The notes beneath the pieces were generated by a model that ran no database searches, was not told where the DNA came from, and saw only the letters and a program-made list of their open reading frames with translations. A program made the translations under genes and the position numbers. 64,000 nucleotides of DNA from Liolophura sinensis (taxonomy: Eukaryota > Mollusca > Polyplacophora > Chitonida > Chitonidae). Shown piece after piece: positions 27,536 through 39,325 of the stretch (position 1 is the first letter of the stretch; the number at the start of each line of letters is the position of its first letter). Location: contig NC_088300.1 of the NCBI RefSeq assembly GCF_032854445.1, forward strand, positions 54,784,984 to 54,848,983. The letters are read 5' to 3'.

Positions 27536-30500
27536 ATGGTTATTCAGCAACGTGACGAAGACCGCGAAAAAAGGCGATCTTCAAGAGATAAACGGCTAGT
27601 TGACAAAAGTGGAATCATGGATGTTCTGCTTCATACCTCTCGAGACTCGACGCCATCTGCCTGGCAAGGCAAGCAATCCAGACAGCGCAGCGAGGGAAGC
27701 CGTGGTCAAAGCTCTGTGGGGCACACGAGAACCTCCGGCAGACAAGCATTTGAACTGCCCGATAATAGCATAGGCGATCGTCTGGAAAAACTGAAGAAAA
27801 TCTTTGAGACCGCAGACGACGACGGCCAAAATGGCCTGAGTATGGACGAATTTCACACGGCGATGAGCTCCACTATTGGACAGAGGTTAAGTCGGCGTGA
27901 CCTAGAGCTACTGTTCATGAAGGTGGACGCTAACTGTGATGGATCTGTCGACTGGGAGGAATTCGTCACCTATATTCTGTTGGAATTCCAAGAGAAGAGT
28001 TTGATGTTAAGAATGCTGAAAGAGACACCTTTTCCAAATGAACGCCGTGAGATTTTCAGCCGACACAGGGACACAATTTTGAGTGTAATTTTTTTCTCTT
28101 CTTCGAAGGCTGTAGATTACACTTCGGGGCGTTATGTGACTCTGGCGAAAGACGGAACAGTGAGTTTCTGGTCACTCGAGTTAAAGCTGCAGCATAGCTA
28201 TCGTGTGGGTCAGAATCGAGAGAGGTTAACACCGGTTTGGATGACCAATATGGTGAGCTTACCTAGCTCCAGCATGATTGCCATAGCCTCCACAGATCGG
28301 GACATTATGTTTTATGATCTGGGTGCTAAAAAGTTTTTTAGGAAATACCTAATTAAGGGTCTTGAACATTGTGTGAATTGTATGGATTATTGGGTGGATG
28401 TGGCGAATCCCAGACAGGCTGTCCTAGCCTGGGGTGACATGGCAGGGAACGTTTATGCAGTCACATTCCAAAACGTTTCCTCTGGTTGCTTGTTTGGGAC
28501 ATCCCGGACCAAACAGCAGTTGGAGTGTAAGAATGTAACCTTATCAGAACTGCAGCGAGGCCTAGTACCCGGGGTTAAGCTTCACCGGCAGCTTAATATT
28601 CATGAGGGGTGGGTAAGTCATGTTCGTTACATCCCCGAACTGGCATCTTGTGTTTCGTCCTGTGCTTCAGAAGGGACTGCCATGTACGTCAGCGACTTCG
28701 AAAACAAAAAGTGTGCATATTTCAAAATTCGTAAAGGCCTTCTTTGCTTCGACTACTGTCCGAAGAACAACATCATTGTAACCGGCGGTATGGATTATTA
28801 CATTAGGGTTTGGAACCCTCACGTTAATGCTAAAGCGATATTCGTTCTGAAAACCCACAGCCAGCCGATCACACACATATTGGTAAATCACGTCAGGGAT
28901 CACTGTATTAGCTTGGACAGGAGTAAAACGGCCTGCATTCACGATCTGGCAGACCAACAACTATTACAGAAGATAAGCGGGCGGGCTATGAACATGGGCA
29001 CCGTTCCGGTCACGGCGGTGTTCTTCAATCCTAAACTGCAGTCTCTGATTCTAGCAACGGATCACTTGGCCGTCTTGGAGAAGAAGGAAGAAGAGGAGAG
29101 ATTCAGTGATGTTCTTAGTCACAACAAGCCAGTTTGTGCAGCCTTGTTCAACCCGGCATTCCAACAGGTTGTCACGGCCTGTGAAGGCTCCGTGGTTAGC
29201 GTTTGGGATATAAACACAGGTAAGAAAGGTATGCAGTTTCTTAATGCCCACAAGCGATATCACAACGGCGTAGAATTACCGGTAGAGATCACGGCCATGT
29301 CATTTGACGCGGGAGGTAGGCGTCTGATTACCGGGGCTAAAAATGGCACAGTGAAGATGTGGAACTACAACAACGGCTGTTGTATCGTGGATTTTAAAGT
29401 TCCTGATGGTAAAGAGATCACAGCGGTTTTTCACACGTCTCATCGGATCTATGTGACCGGCTGGAACCGTCAGGTAGGAGTGTTCATAGAAAGTGGGACG
29501 AATAATGACTACAAACCATGGCGGTGTGTACACAGAAACGATGTTTTAACCATGGCTTTTCTTAGTCCAAACATTCTGGCCACAGGTTCTTATGACGGCG
29601 ACATTGTCGTCTGGTCTCGAGAAACAGGCCAACTTTACTGTAGACTGAATGCCAACGAAAGCCATAAACCTTTGACCGATATCGACTTATTTAAGAAGGA
29701 AAGTTTAATATCACTAGAATCAGACGGTACAGCCTCCAGCAGCTCTTCGGTAGAAGATAATTCTGCCCCAACGGGAATTATGGGAAAGAAATTGTTGCGA
29801 GCGAAAAAGAAACCAGCTCGAGTCAAATCAGCATCTGCATCCAGATATAACCCTGCGGACGTTTTGAGAAATAAGTTTAGTCATCCACTTTTGCCCGCAC
29901 TGAACGTGAATTGTGGAAAACTGGTGGTTACAGACGGTGATGAAAGTCGGATCCCTCTTCAGACACGCAAAGGCTATGATAACATATGCAAGTATTACGA
30001 AGCTGCAGTTGAATGCATTATTTTTCTTGAAAACCGTGAGAATCACAGACACACAGCTACAGTGGTTGCGAGTGGCGCTGAAGGCTGGGTGCGTTTTTGG
30101 TCCACCCACCACAAGGGAGGTCTCCTTGGGCAGTTCCGGGCTAGTCAGAGGAAAGGGGAGAGCGTGAGGGCCCTGGCTACGGACAAAGACAACCAGCTGT
30201 TGATGACTGGCGACACAGCAGGCTATCTCAAGATCTGGGACATCTCTGACTTCTGCATCAACAATGACAGCAGCAGCCAGACGGAGGTCTCTGACAACCC
30301 CAGCCTGTCTTACATTGAGGGCCTGACCTCCATGCGCTGGAACAGGCCACCCCCGGAGAGTAGTTGCCCCCTCACTACTCTCAAAGAGCCTCCCCTGCGT
30401 ATCTCGTTCCAGGCACATACCAAAGCCATCCGCCACCTGGAGTGCGTCAACGAGCGCAATATGATCATCACATCAAGCGACGACTGTTCCGTTCGACTTT

Positions 30501-30880
30501 GGACGTTCTGTGGACGTTACATTGGTACGTTTGGAGAACCCTGGCCGGAATTGCCCGGACGTATAGATCCCAAATCACTGCCTCCCAAGATTCCTGGCGA
30601 ACTGCGCCGCGTAGCCTCCGCCACCACTCTTAAAGTACTTAACGGGGGTAAACTGCCGCACTGGCGACTTGCCCTGAATATTATCCGATTCCGCGGGGTG
30701 GAACAAATAAAGCAGCAGTTTACCCATCTCACAGACCCAGAGGAGCAAAAGCCGGAGCTGAACAAACATGGAACAGAAGCTCGCCTTGGGAAGAGTACGA
30801 TTCTCGGACAATCCTACAAGAGAACAACACGGCACCGGATGGAACCAGTGTTACCTGAGCTGCGGGAAGTGTATTCAAAT
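27536..30880 (+). CDS. WD-repeat gene exon 1 (3345 nt)
   Basis: One uninterrupted exon of 1115 codons holding both EF-hands and all WD repeats, unusual for a gene whose animal relatives are split into many exons. It ends REVYSN before GTAAGT at 30881. The open frame runs ten more codons into the intron. Confidence 0.93.
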
Positions 30881-32547
30881 GTAAGTAATCATGTTACCGG
30901 TGGATGTACATGATAATTTAGCGTGAGTTATATTACTTGAGTTACACGCATACAGCATTCTCAAAGGTATAGATGTTAAATGAGCTTAAAGGACAAGACA
31001 GCATCTGGCTAAAAAAAATTCAATCCAAACCAGGATTCTCAAGCTTTCTAAAAAGTATCTCACTTTACTACTGTAATGAGATTTCACCGAATAACATGCA
31101 GAACAAAATGTCAGTGCTGCTCAAATGGCTGGTGCGAATCAAGGCAGACATCTTGAGAGTATTATCCAATCAAACACGTTGCTGTCGGATTGCGCGGACT
31201 AAGCTGTGACGAAGCCTGTACCCATTCAGTCCATGGAGTGAAATATGAGAACACAGAACTACTGCATAAGACATCATTTTGAGATCGTTTACAACTACTT
31301 AGTTACATATAGTGTTGTGGGACAGGTCTGTATCATTTAGAGTCCACCACAGACGTAAAATTAGTTGATTTGCAAGGCGTGTAATATTCATCGCCGGTAT
31401 CACAAAGTACATGTATGTCCAACAGTAACATACTGTTTCGGCCCAGACCGTATTCATCTTCCCAGTAGACCCTAGGCCTTGAAGAATTTAAATTTTGCTC
31501 CTTTATCTTTCTTGCAAACAAGGGATGATTTTTTTCTGGTTTTCTTTTATAAAATACAGCAAAATTATTGAAACGCCGTGTTCAAGCCAAGTTGCTTTCT
31601 CCGACGTCCTCGATAACGAGGTTAGCACTGCTCTCATCTTAGAAGCCACCATCTTAAAACTGAATCATAAAATTCAGCGACAGTCGTTGCCTGGATCAGC
31701 ATCAATGGTACTTAGATTTATTTCCATTTAAATGAGCATGAATTTAGTTGTACAACAATCCTATTGTAATGTTGTAAATATTTAACACGGGTCAAAAATC
31801 ACCAGCACAACCCTGGAAATAACAAGTTACAAACCAAACCCGGACATGTTCTGTTTTGGGGTTTGAGATAGGGTAGGCGTTAGGGTAGGGTAGACATAGA
31901 TTCAACTGAAGCTTTAAGTCAGGAGATTCATAAGGTATACCAGACGTAGAGCGGTGCTTCTTGGGGCACTCATCCAGGTTTCCTCCATGCCCCATAAATG
32001 TGACGGCCGTTGTGTAAGCAAAAAATTCTTCTATGGCGGAAAATCTCATAAATCAAATACATAAATAAATCTATACTCTGCTGTTTCAGTCAGCTAAATT
32101 CAGTTCATCTATATATATATATATATCGCATTCCGTAAGTAGGTGTGAAACTTTGTAGAATAATGACGATTTTCTTGTTTATTGCAGATCGGTGTTTATC
32201 ACACGTTGCATTTCTCTAACATGACCCCACTGGAGTTCGACACCATGCTCAAAGGACTTTCCAAAGCTCAAGAGGCTCGTCTTGGAGCATCGGGCAAACA
32301 ACTGAGCCAGTTAACGTGCAGGCATATCGCGGAGAGGACGAAAAATCTGCCCAAGCTATTTCAGCAGTACGAGTCCGTGAAGAGCCGTAGTATGCCAGGT
32401 GGAGAGCTAGCCCCGTCGGGCCGAATCAGGGAATCTCTGAGGAAAACCAAAACGGCGTTAGAGGAACAGGAACAACAGAAATATGGACTAAAAGACGTCA
32501 AATCCGCAGAGAATAATGTTCTAGCTCTTCGAACAATAACGGAATAA
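27536..32547 (+). CDS. EF-hand and WD40-repeat protein, WDR49/WDR64/WDY family, two exons
   Basis: Predicted 1234 aa from exons 27536-30880 and 32188-32547 (phase 0 junction, GTAAGT donor, TTGCAG acceptor). The start is supported by an in-frame TAG 24 nt upstream. Residues 1-80 are basic and Ser-rich. EF-hand loops at about 94-105 (DDDGQNGLSMDE) and 131-142 (DANCDGSVDWEE; canonical Ca2+ ligands). From about 170 to 1010 there are many WD repeats with endings such as VSFWS, IRVWN, VSVWDI, VKMWNY, IVVWS, LKIWDI and VRLWTF, probably two beta-propellers. The tail is helical and charged. Vertebrate WDR49 is also named CFAP337, and relatives are linked to cilia and testis. I cannot separate WDR49 from WDR64 by eye. 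Confidence 0.9.
30881..32187 (+). other. Single intron of the WD-repeat gene
   Basis: 1307 bp, GT/AG. Contains a family 3 SINE fragment (31940-32075) and a short AT tract (32108-32127). No other coding segment recognised. Confidence 0.85.
31940..32075 (+). mobile_element. SINE family 3 fragment
   Basis: Contains gggcactcatccaggtttcc, tgccccataaatgtgacggc and the tail aaatcaaatacataaataaa. Same body as 19075-19215 in inverse. Confidence 0.6.
32188..32547 (+). CDS. WD-repeat gene exon 2 (terminal)
   Basis: 119 codons plus TAA. Begins IGVYHTLHFSNMTPLEFD in phase with exon 1, continues as a Gln/Lys-rich helical segment (KQLSQLTCRHIAERTKNL) and ends in ALRTITE. The acceptor follows TTTCTTGTTTATTGCAG. 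Confidence 0.88.
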   Translation: MGVYHTLHFSNMTPLEFDTMLKGLSKAQEARLGASGKQLSQLTCRHIAERTKNLPKLFQQYESVKSRSMPGGELAPSGRIRESLRKTKTALEEQEQQKYGLKDVKSAENNVLALRTITE

Positions 32548-32857
32548 TCAATGTATATGTAATTTGTGTGCGTTATCGTTTAACTTTTACCAGCATGATT
32601 TGTGAAAACGGGTTTTCAACCAGGATATATCCGTGTAACAGGGAAGTGACTGAAGCGAACATTTAGTTTAATTCCGTCTTTATCGTATCATATGCTTCCT
32701 GCTGTCGCTACAGTTTTTGTTCAGCGGTGATAAAGTTTTTGTACCCGGTTCTCAGTATTACTTCATACACACTGGGATAATCGTGTTTCTGTATGGCGTA
32801 TTCATTTTGCACCTTAAGTCAAGTCAGTGACATGTGGTTTATAGATATGGTTTTTGT

Positions 32858-32863
32858 AATAAA
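32858..32863 (+). promoter_or_regulatory. Poly(A) signal of the WD-repeat gene
   Basis: AATAAA, 311 nt after the stop codon and followed by A-rich sequence. The only good signal close to the stop. Confidence 0.65.
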
Positions 32864-35124
32864 AAACATTAAAACAAAAACAAAAAACAATGTCGAATAT
32901 TTTAAATGTTTTTTGTATTAGTGTTGCATTAACCGGTACATGATTGACAAACTGGGCATTTTGCGTGTATATAGAATTCTTGTGTTGTGTAGCCCACTCG
33001 CACGCTGTGAACATATGCATTGTCCTGTACCCAGCATACATGGAAGTAGTGTTACCGATTCTCTCATACATATGGAATGAACAGAGTCAATTCATTATAT
33101 ATTACACACGATTCCACATGTGTACACCAACTGTTATGAATACCATGTCTATTTGCATCAACATAGCCAATATGTCAGTAAACTGAAATAACACAGAAAT
33201 CGCATTTGTTCAGCATGTACATTATATGTGGATCGCTGCAAATGGCCCCTGGGATAGGTTAAGCGTTGTGAAAGCAGATCTCATTGATCGATATAGTTTC
33301 CCATAACCTGATTATGCAACAACTTCCAGAGATTCTCACGATGGAAAAAATGACAATAGTAACAGATAAAAAAATACGCGATGGAATACATATTCTGGGC
33401 TTTCAGTTCTCTGTACTGATCCAGACCTAGACTGTACACTGTATGGTCAGTGATGTGTAGCTTATTTGTTCCCTTTTCATTCCGATTGCAATGTAATCAC
33501 TGCATACATACTAAAGTACACAACTCCAATTTCTCTTTATGTAAAGAAAGACTCGTGTTTCAATCATTGTGTTCCTCTACCCATAATACTTAACGCCATC
33601 GTATTAATGAAAAATGCTGAAGTATGGCGTTCATGAATAAATAAATAATTAAATAAATGGATAAACAGATCATTGGTTAGTGTATGTCCGAGACAGTAGA
33701 TTCTGCCTTGTGCCCAATAACGTTTGCGAAAAAATATATGCTTTCATTAACACATGTTAAATTATGAGAGCAATGTTATTTAATGGGAAGTGAATTTGAA
33801 CAGCAGATAATACAACATCGTTGTTATATTATCTGGTTGAAAAAATTTGATTGGAATGTGCATGACTTTCTGAAGTTAGTCCGAACGATTTGGGGCAATG
33901 GGTAGGATAATCGGCAATTGATTTATTGCAAACAATGTAATGACATATATGTACAATGTATCTCTATGTATTGGCAATCACAATGTGTGCCATTTTCACA
34001 AAATCTGTGCAGACATGGGTTGTTTTGCCGTGCAAAAACTTTTGCGGCTTAAAATTTTAGGTGATGTTTAGTTAACATCGGCCAGGCACCAGCTGAGTGT
34101 GTCGTTGTATCCCAAAGGCTATGGTCATTTATAGATCACTACCCTAGAGCGGAGTGTTGATGAAATGATAACAGATTATGTTTACAGACGAGCAGATGGG
34201 CTGTCCTAGAGTTGTCCTACAAAAGCTAATACAGCTCGGCTTTTGAACTTTGGCGATAAAAATTGAGATGTTCACGATAGGAGATTTTGTTAATCATGTT
34301 AGTGTCAAAATGATTTTATTTAAACACATATCACTGACGTGTCCAGCGCTAGAGGCAAACTCTAAATTACATGTATGTATGTCTATGCATTGTTGGATGA
34401 TAAGGAGGGTGGGCCTGGGTTTGCGTTAGAAAAAAAAAACAAAGAAGTGAAAAGAGGCCTTATTTCACCAGTTACGTGTGACCACCGTCGTCGCTGCTCT
34501 AGATGTTTGGAGTACTTTTTTTATATAGTATACCTGTATAAGCCAGGATTCTTCTGATGAGCTGAGAGTCCCCAGGTTTGATCCCTGTGCATTGTTTTTA
34601 TGTAAATATATATTTTATGTGACGAGAATATACGTTATGTTGAGTAAATTTAGGCAGGTGACGTCTAACACATTGCAAATGACATGACTGCATTTTTTTC
34701 TGCTTACCTAATTCTGCTTAAGCCATATTGCTAGGGGGTTTGCAAGTTGCTGCTTTTAAAGCATTTACATGTACAGTTAGAATAAAACCATAAATGAGGT
34801 AATTTGACAGGGCCGGATTCACTGGTTTCCTGTGATCATTTGCCATGCCATATGCGCCTGTTGGCTAGGTTGTCTTGCTTTGTTCGCCTGTGAAAAGATG
34901 ATGTCACTAAAGCGAGTCAGGTCCGGCACACATTAGATTTCAGTGCTGAACTGACTGGTCTATTTCAGGATTAATTCGTTACACGTTTACCCTGTGACAG
35001 GATACGGAAATATATGGTGTCAGTAACCCATCATATGTTGGGTAATGCGTCATGTATGTGCAATCGTATGCAAATGGTGTGTTGCTTCACAATCAGCACA
35101 GCTTAAGTGCTCTGATATTTATAA

Positions 35125-35320
35125 TCTGGGTGGCTCATCCTGGCTTCCTCTCCGGCCGTATGTGGGAAGGTCTCCCAGCAACTTGCGGATGGTCGTGGAT
35201 TTCTCCCTGGCTCTGCCCGGTTTCCTCCCATCTTAATGCTGGTCGCCGTCGTATAAGTGAAATATTCTTGAGTACGGCACAAAACACCAATCAAATAAAT
35301 AAATAAATAAATAAATAAAA
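35125..35320 (+). mobile_element. SINE family 1, head truncated
   Basis: Runs from tggcttcctctccggccgta through cttgcggatggtcgtgg and ctggtcgccgtcgtataagt to the tail (AAAT) repeats ending at 35320. The tRNA-like head is absent. Confidence 0.85.
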
Positions 35321-35340
35321 TATGGGTGATCAGTTCAGTC

Positions 35341-35400
35341 AGTCTAATTCAAAAGCCTGGGAACAAAAACAGTCTAATTCAAAAGCCTGGGAACAAAAAC
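35341..35400. repeat. Perfect 30 bp tandem duplication
   Basis: Two identical copies beginning agtctaattcaaaagcctgg. Exact identity implies a recent event or an assembly artefact. Confidence 0.9.
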
Positions 35401-37525
35401 ACGGTATAGATGCTTTCTAAGTTGTGGGATAAAAGTATTTTCTTTGATTAGGGTTTGATGCCGTGTAGAATACTTCAGGTATACGACGGCGTTTAGTGGT
35501 TTATGGGATGAGCTAACCAGACAACTCATGAAAAACACATCCGCCCTTTGTGAGATACCTGACAAATTCTCCTTATTTAAGGTTGCATGCGACTGGACCT
35601 TCAGCTGGAGGTGGACTTCTTTTATATGGGCAGATCTAACATTAGTGAAAACAGCCAGCGAGCTAGGACATCGGAAACATGATGAAACACAAAACATGAT
35701 TAACATATCGTTCGTCTCCCGCATGATACTGGTGGGGAAAAGCAAGATAGGTTCAAAGGGCCAAATCGATATCATAATGCACAGCTGCCTTAATAATTCA
35801 CAATTATGTACAATCATTTATATAATTCTGTTAATTTATCAAACGCAGATTCCAAAATATCTACTACGCTGGTCCACGAAATGCAGGTTCAAACCCGGCT
35901 GTGGGCAGTGGCTTTCTAGATGCCCCCGCTCTCAGTGTTCAACTTTGTGGCAAGCAGTGGGTGGTGCATGCTTGTGGGATAATGGGCCATTTTATACAGT
36001 AGTTAGAGACGTCTCACCAGGGAGTAACTTATAATTGTCAATTAATGATAGATGGTTTGCGTATAGAGCACTCGATATCCCTGCACCGTTCAAACTGACT
36101 GCCATCGCGCAAGAGAAAAAAAAAATCAGCATGGCGTTAAACGGCAATGAAGTTATTAAGGAATCTTGAAACATTAATAGCAAATTTTATATGTCGGTTT
36201 CCACTATAGCTGACAATAGTCAGGGGCCATGACATGACTTAGGCCTATCTGCTAGATAACAGAGTATGCTATATATGTAGGCATCATATGTAGACCGGGC
36301 CAGGTTAGTTATACACACTGTCGTATACATAGGGAGAGAGAGAAAGTTTCATATACGAACCCGTAAATATTTGTATATAGCAACTGTTTAGCGTTTGACC
36401 GAGACTACATTACGTACATGCAGCAAACAGCATCAGCTCATGTAGATGCAAAAACTGCCCAGTGAGCAGATGTATACACGAACATTTGCAAGAGTGGTCT
36501 TTTTTGGATATATTTGTTTTATATTTCTCATTAGAACGTATCCGAAAGTGCCTACCAGAAGACCATTTCAGAAGCTGGGTAAGGTATAGTCAATCAGACT
36601 GTTAAAAATACATAAGATGAATCGAGTTTTTGTTCAAATATGTCTGAGCCTAAGGGAATATCTTATAATTACATCCTGCAGTGAAACTGAGATACTGAAA
36701 CCAGTTATCAGAGATCAAACTGGGTTAGCTGTTATGTCTTTTTTTTCAAGGCCACGGAATAGCAAAAGAGCTGAGCGTTTAATTAAATAAATAATACGAA
36801 CAATATGTTGTGTATTTGAAAACTGTGATACAATTACTGTGAGGAAAACAGAGTAATGATATAGGTATTGAGTCAAAGGCGTAGTTCCCATAGGCAAATG
36901 TGTAGCTGCAGGGTATAAAAACATACCACTCATCGTGTGATTACATTTGTTGATAACTTTTTGATATCGACATATACAAGACTGGAAGTCACTCCGGTAA
37001 CTTGAATCGCTTCCATTATACACGGTACCAGCGTATATACATGTATATGCTATGGAGACGCAAGCTTGAAATCACGCTGGTTTATAGGTAGACATTTAAA
37101 TGCCTTCTTAAAAAAATTGTGCCTACATTATAGGGAAAGAAGAACATTGCCATACGTATAAATATCGATATAACACAAAGCCGATGTAAGGCCTCTTTAT
37201 TCAGTGGAATCGTTATATGATATCTGTAATGTGCATGGTGAATGCGTGTATATACCACAACATATACGTTATACTTATAAATCACTTGATTTAAGGGTAC
37301 ATGATTATATGTAGTATATAATATAAACTTGAAAAGTAGGGTATAGCTCAACATTTTTTATAGGACCTATAAGCTTAGATTTATGCATAGTACAGGAAAG
37401 CTATATTAACAGTGCTTTACATGACACATTATGACACAGGATGTGGATGTTGTCTGCATGGCTTCAAACCCATGCAGTGACAAGAACGGCAAATAAAGAC
37501 GTAGCAATCCATATAATATAATTAC

Positions 37526-37629
<104 letters not shown>

Positions 37630-39159
37630 TAAAGGTAAGACGTGTTCTTGTATTTTGATAGCCGTTCTAATAGAAGTATGGACAGTTAAATGTATGATAT
37701 GTTTCTCATTACACGGTCCAAAACATATTAATGAAATAGTTTCATACGTTTTTTATCTCACCACAGTGTCATATTTGGGCCACACGCAATTTGTGCGAAA
37801 TATAAGTATCCTCAGCATATTCATAAGGCAAGTGTACTTTTTGCTGGACGGGCACACTGGTTGGTGATAGGCCTATATATATTCATTTTTCAAGCTTTAA
37901 TGTAAACATCCTACACAATGATACACAAATGGCTGTATATAGCTGGAATTTCATGGAGCTACGGTTGCGGTTCTGTGTATAGCTGATTCATATACACTTT
38001 TGTAGACGACATCAAGCGTGATTTCGCAAAAGCCGCACGTGACATGTCGCAAAACTCCTATGTCGTATTTCTCTCAGGCCCATCGTTAAGTGAATGGATC
38101 ACATTAAAGATAAGATGTGTTGGTGAAAAAAATCCACATTTTAACATGTGTGGGCTTCAAAGCGATGATTGTTATCTAAGATCAAATTGATCTAATTTGT
38201 TATTTCATGGTACGAACACGATGACAACCGCGTGCCCCAGTGATGTTGTCAAACTGTCCACCCCCTAACAGTGAATCTCAGTCATGTGTATATACATTCT
38301 ATACTGTGTGCCAGGAAACTCTGAATGTCCCAGGTTTGGCTTATAGTACGTTAAGCCGACATTTTTCGAACAATGTAGCGATTAACATAAAGTAAGACAA
38401 GACTGGACCATCCCCTATCTAGTTTAAGGAAGGTGCCTTTGTACTAACGGTAATCGCAGAATAGCCAACAAATATATTGTAGTATGCATGGTGTAATGTC
38501 TGGTGTCGTGTCGAGTGTCATGTCCACTGTCCTATCGAGTGCACTGTGTGCTTTACGTACATCGTGTGGCATCTGTAAAACCTTATGTTAATAGAACAAA
38601 ACATATTTATACAGGGAAAAAAGTAATGCAGCACTCGTATATAAATGAAAATGTAAAAAAAAAATCCATATATTTTACACTACGATTTCATTTGTCAAAA
38701 AGTGATATTCACAACCTGTAAATATCAGACTATAAGCACGTCAGTGGACAAAAGCAAAGGAGAGATCAGTTAGAGAAAAAAAACAGAGTCGAGTTTAAAA
38801 GGAAACACTGCCAGTTGGCTACGCCTCGAACCAGAGACTGAAAAACTGTCCAATTATTTCTCATTCCACATAATACGATACCAAATAGCGTGGCAGAGTG
38901 TAGTCTCCAAAATTCTCTCCTCCGACAGTTCTCTGCTGTGGCTCTGGCAGGCTAGACCGATTCTTGCTCCTGTTGATCACTGTAGATATAAAGACACTGG
39001 AACTGGAACACTTTTGACAGTGAAGCTAAAACAGAGTGGAATGAAGTGACATAATTTACTTTTATCTGAAACATCGATTCAACTTCTCACCTACAATTCC
39101 TAAACTCAACCACCCTATCTGGTAACGTAAGTATCTAAAGCATGAAGAGGAATGTATTA

Positions 39160-39325
39160 ATTTATTTAATTTGATTGGTGTTTTGTGCCGTACTCAAGAA
39201 TATTTCACTTATACGACGGCGGTCAGCATTATGGTGGGTGGAAACCGGGCAGAGCCCGGGGGAAACCCACCACCATCCGCAGGTTGCTGACAGACCTTCC
39301 CACGTACGGCCGGAGAGGAAGAGGA
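39160..39325 (-). mobile_element. SINE family 1, head truncated
   Basis: Tail ttaatttatttaatttgatt, then gtgccgtactcaagaatatt, ggtcagcattatggtggg and acgtacggccggagaggaag. Ends abruptly before the tRNA-like head. Confidence 0.85.

Noticed and set aside
29828-30436. 202-codon minus-strand frame
   Set aside because: Antisense shadow of the WD-repeat exon; composition mirrors the sense codons and no family is recognisable.
35528-36034. 168-codon plus-strand frame and 147-codon overlapping minus frame
   Set aside because: Neither shows domains, splice context or coding-like composition; the two overlap on opposite strands.
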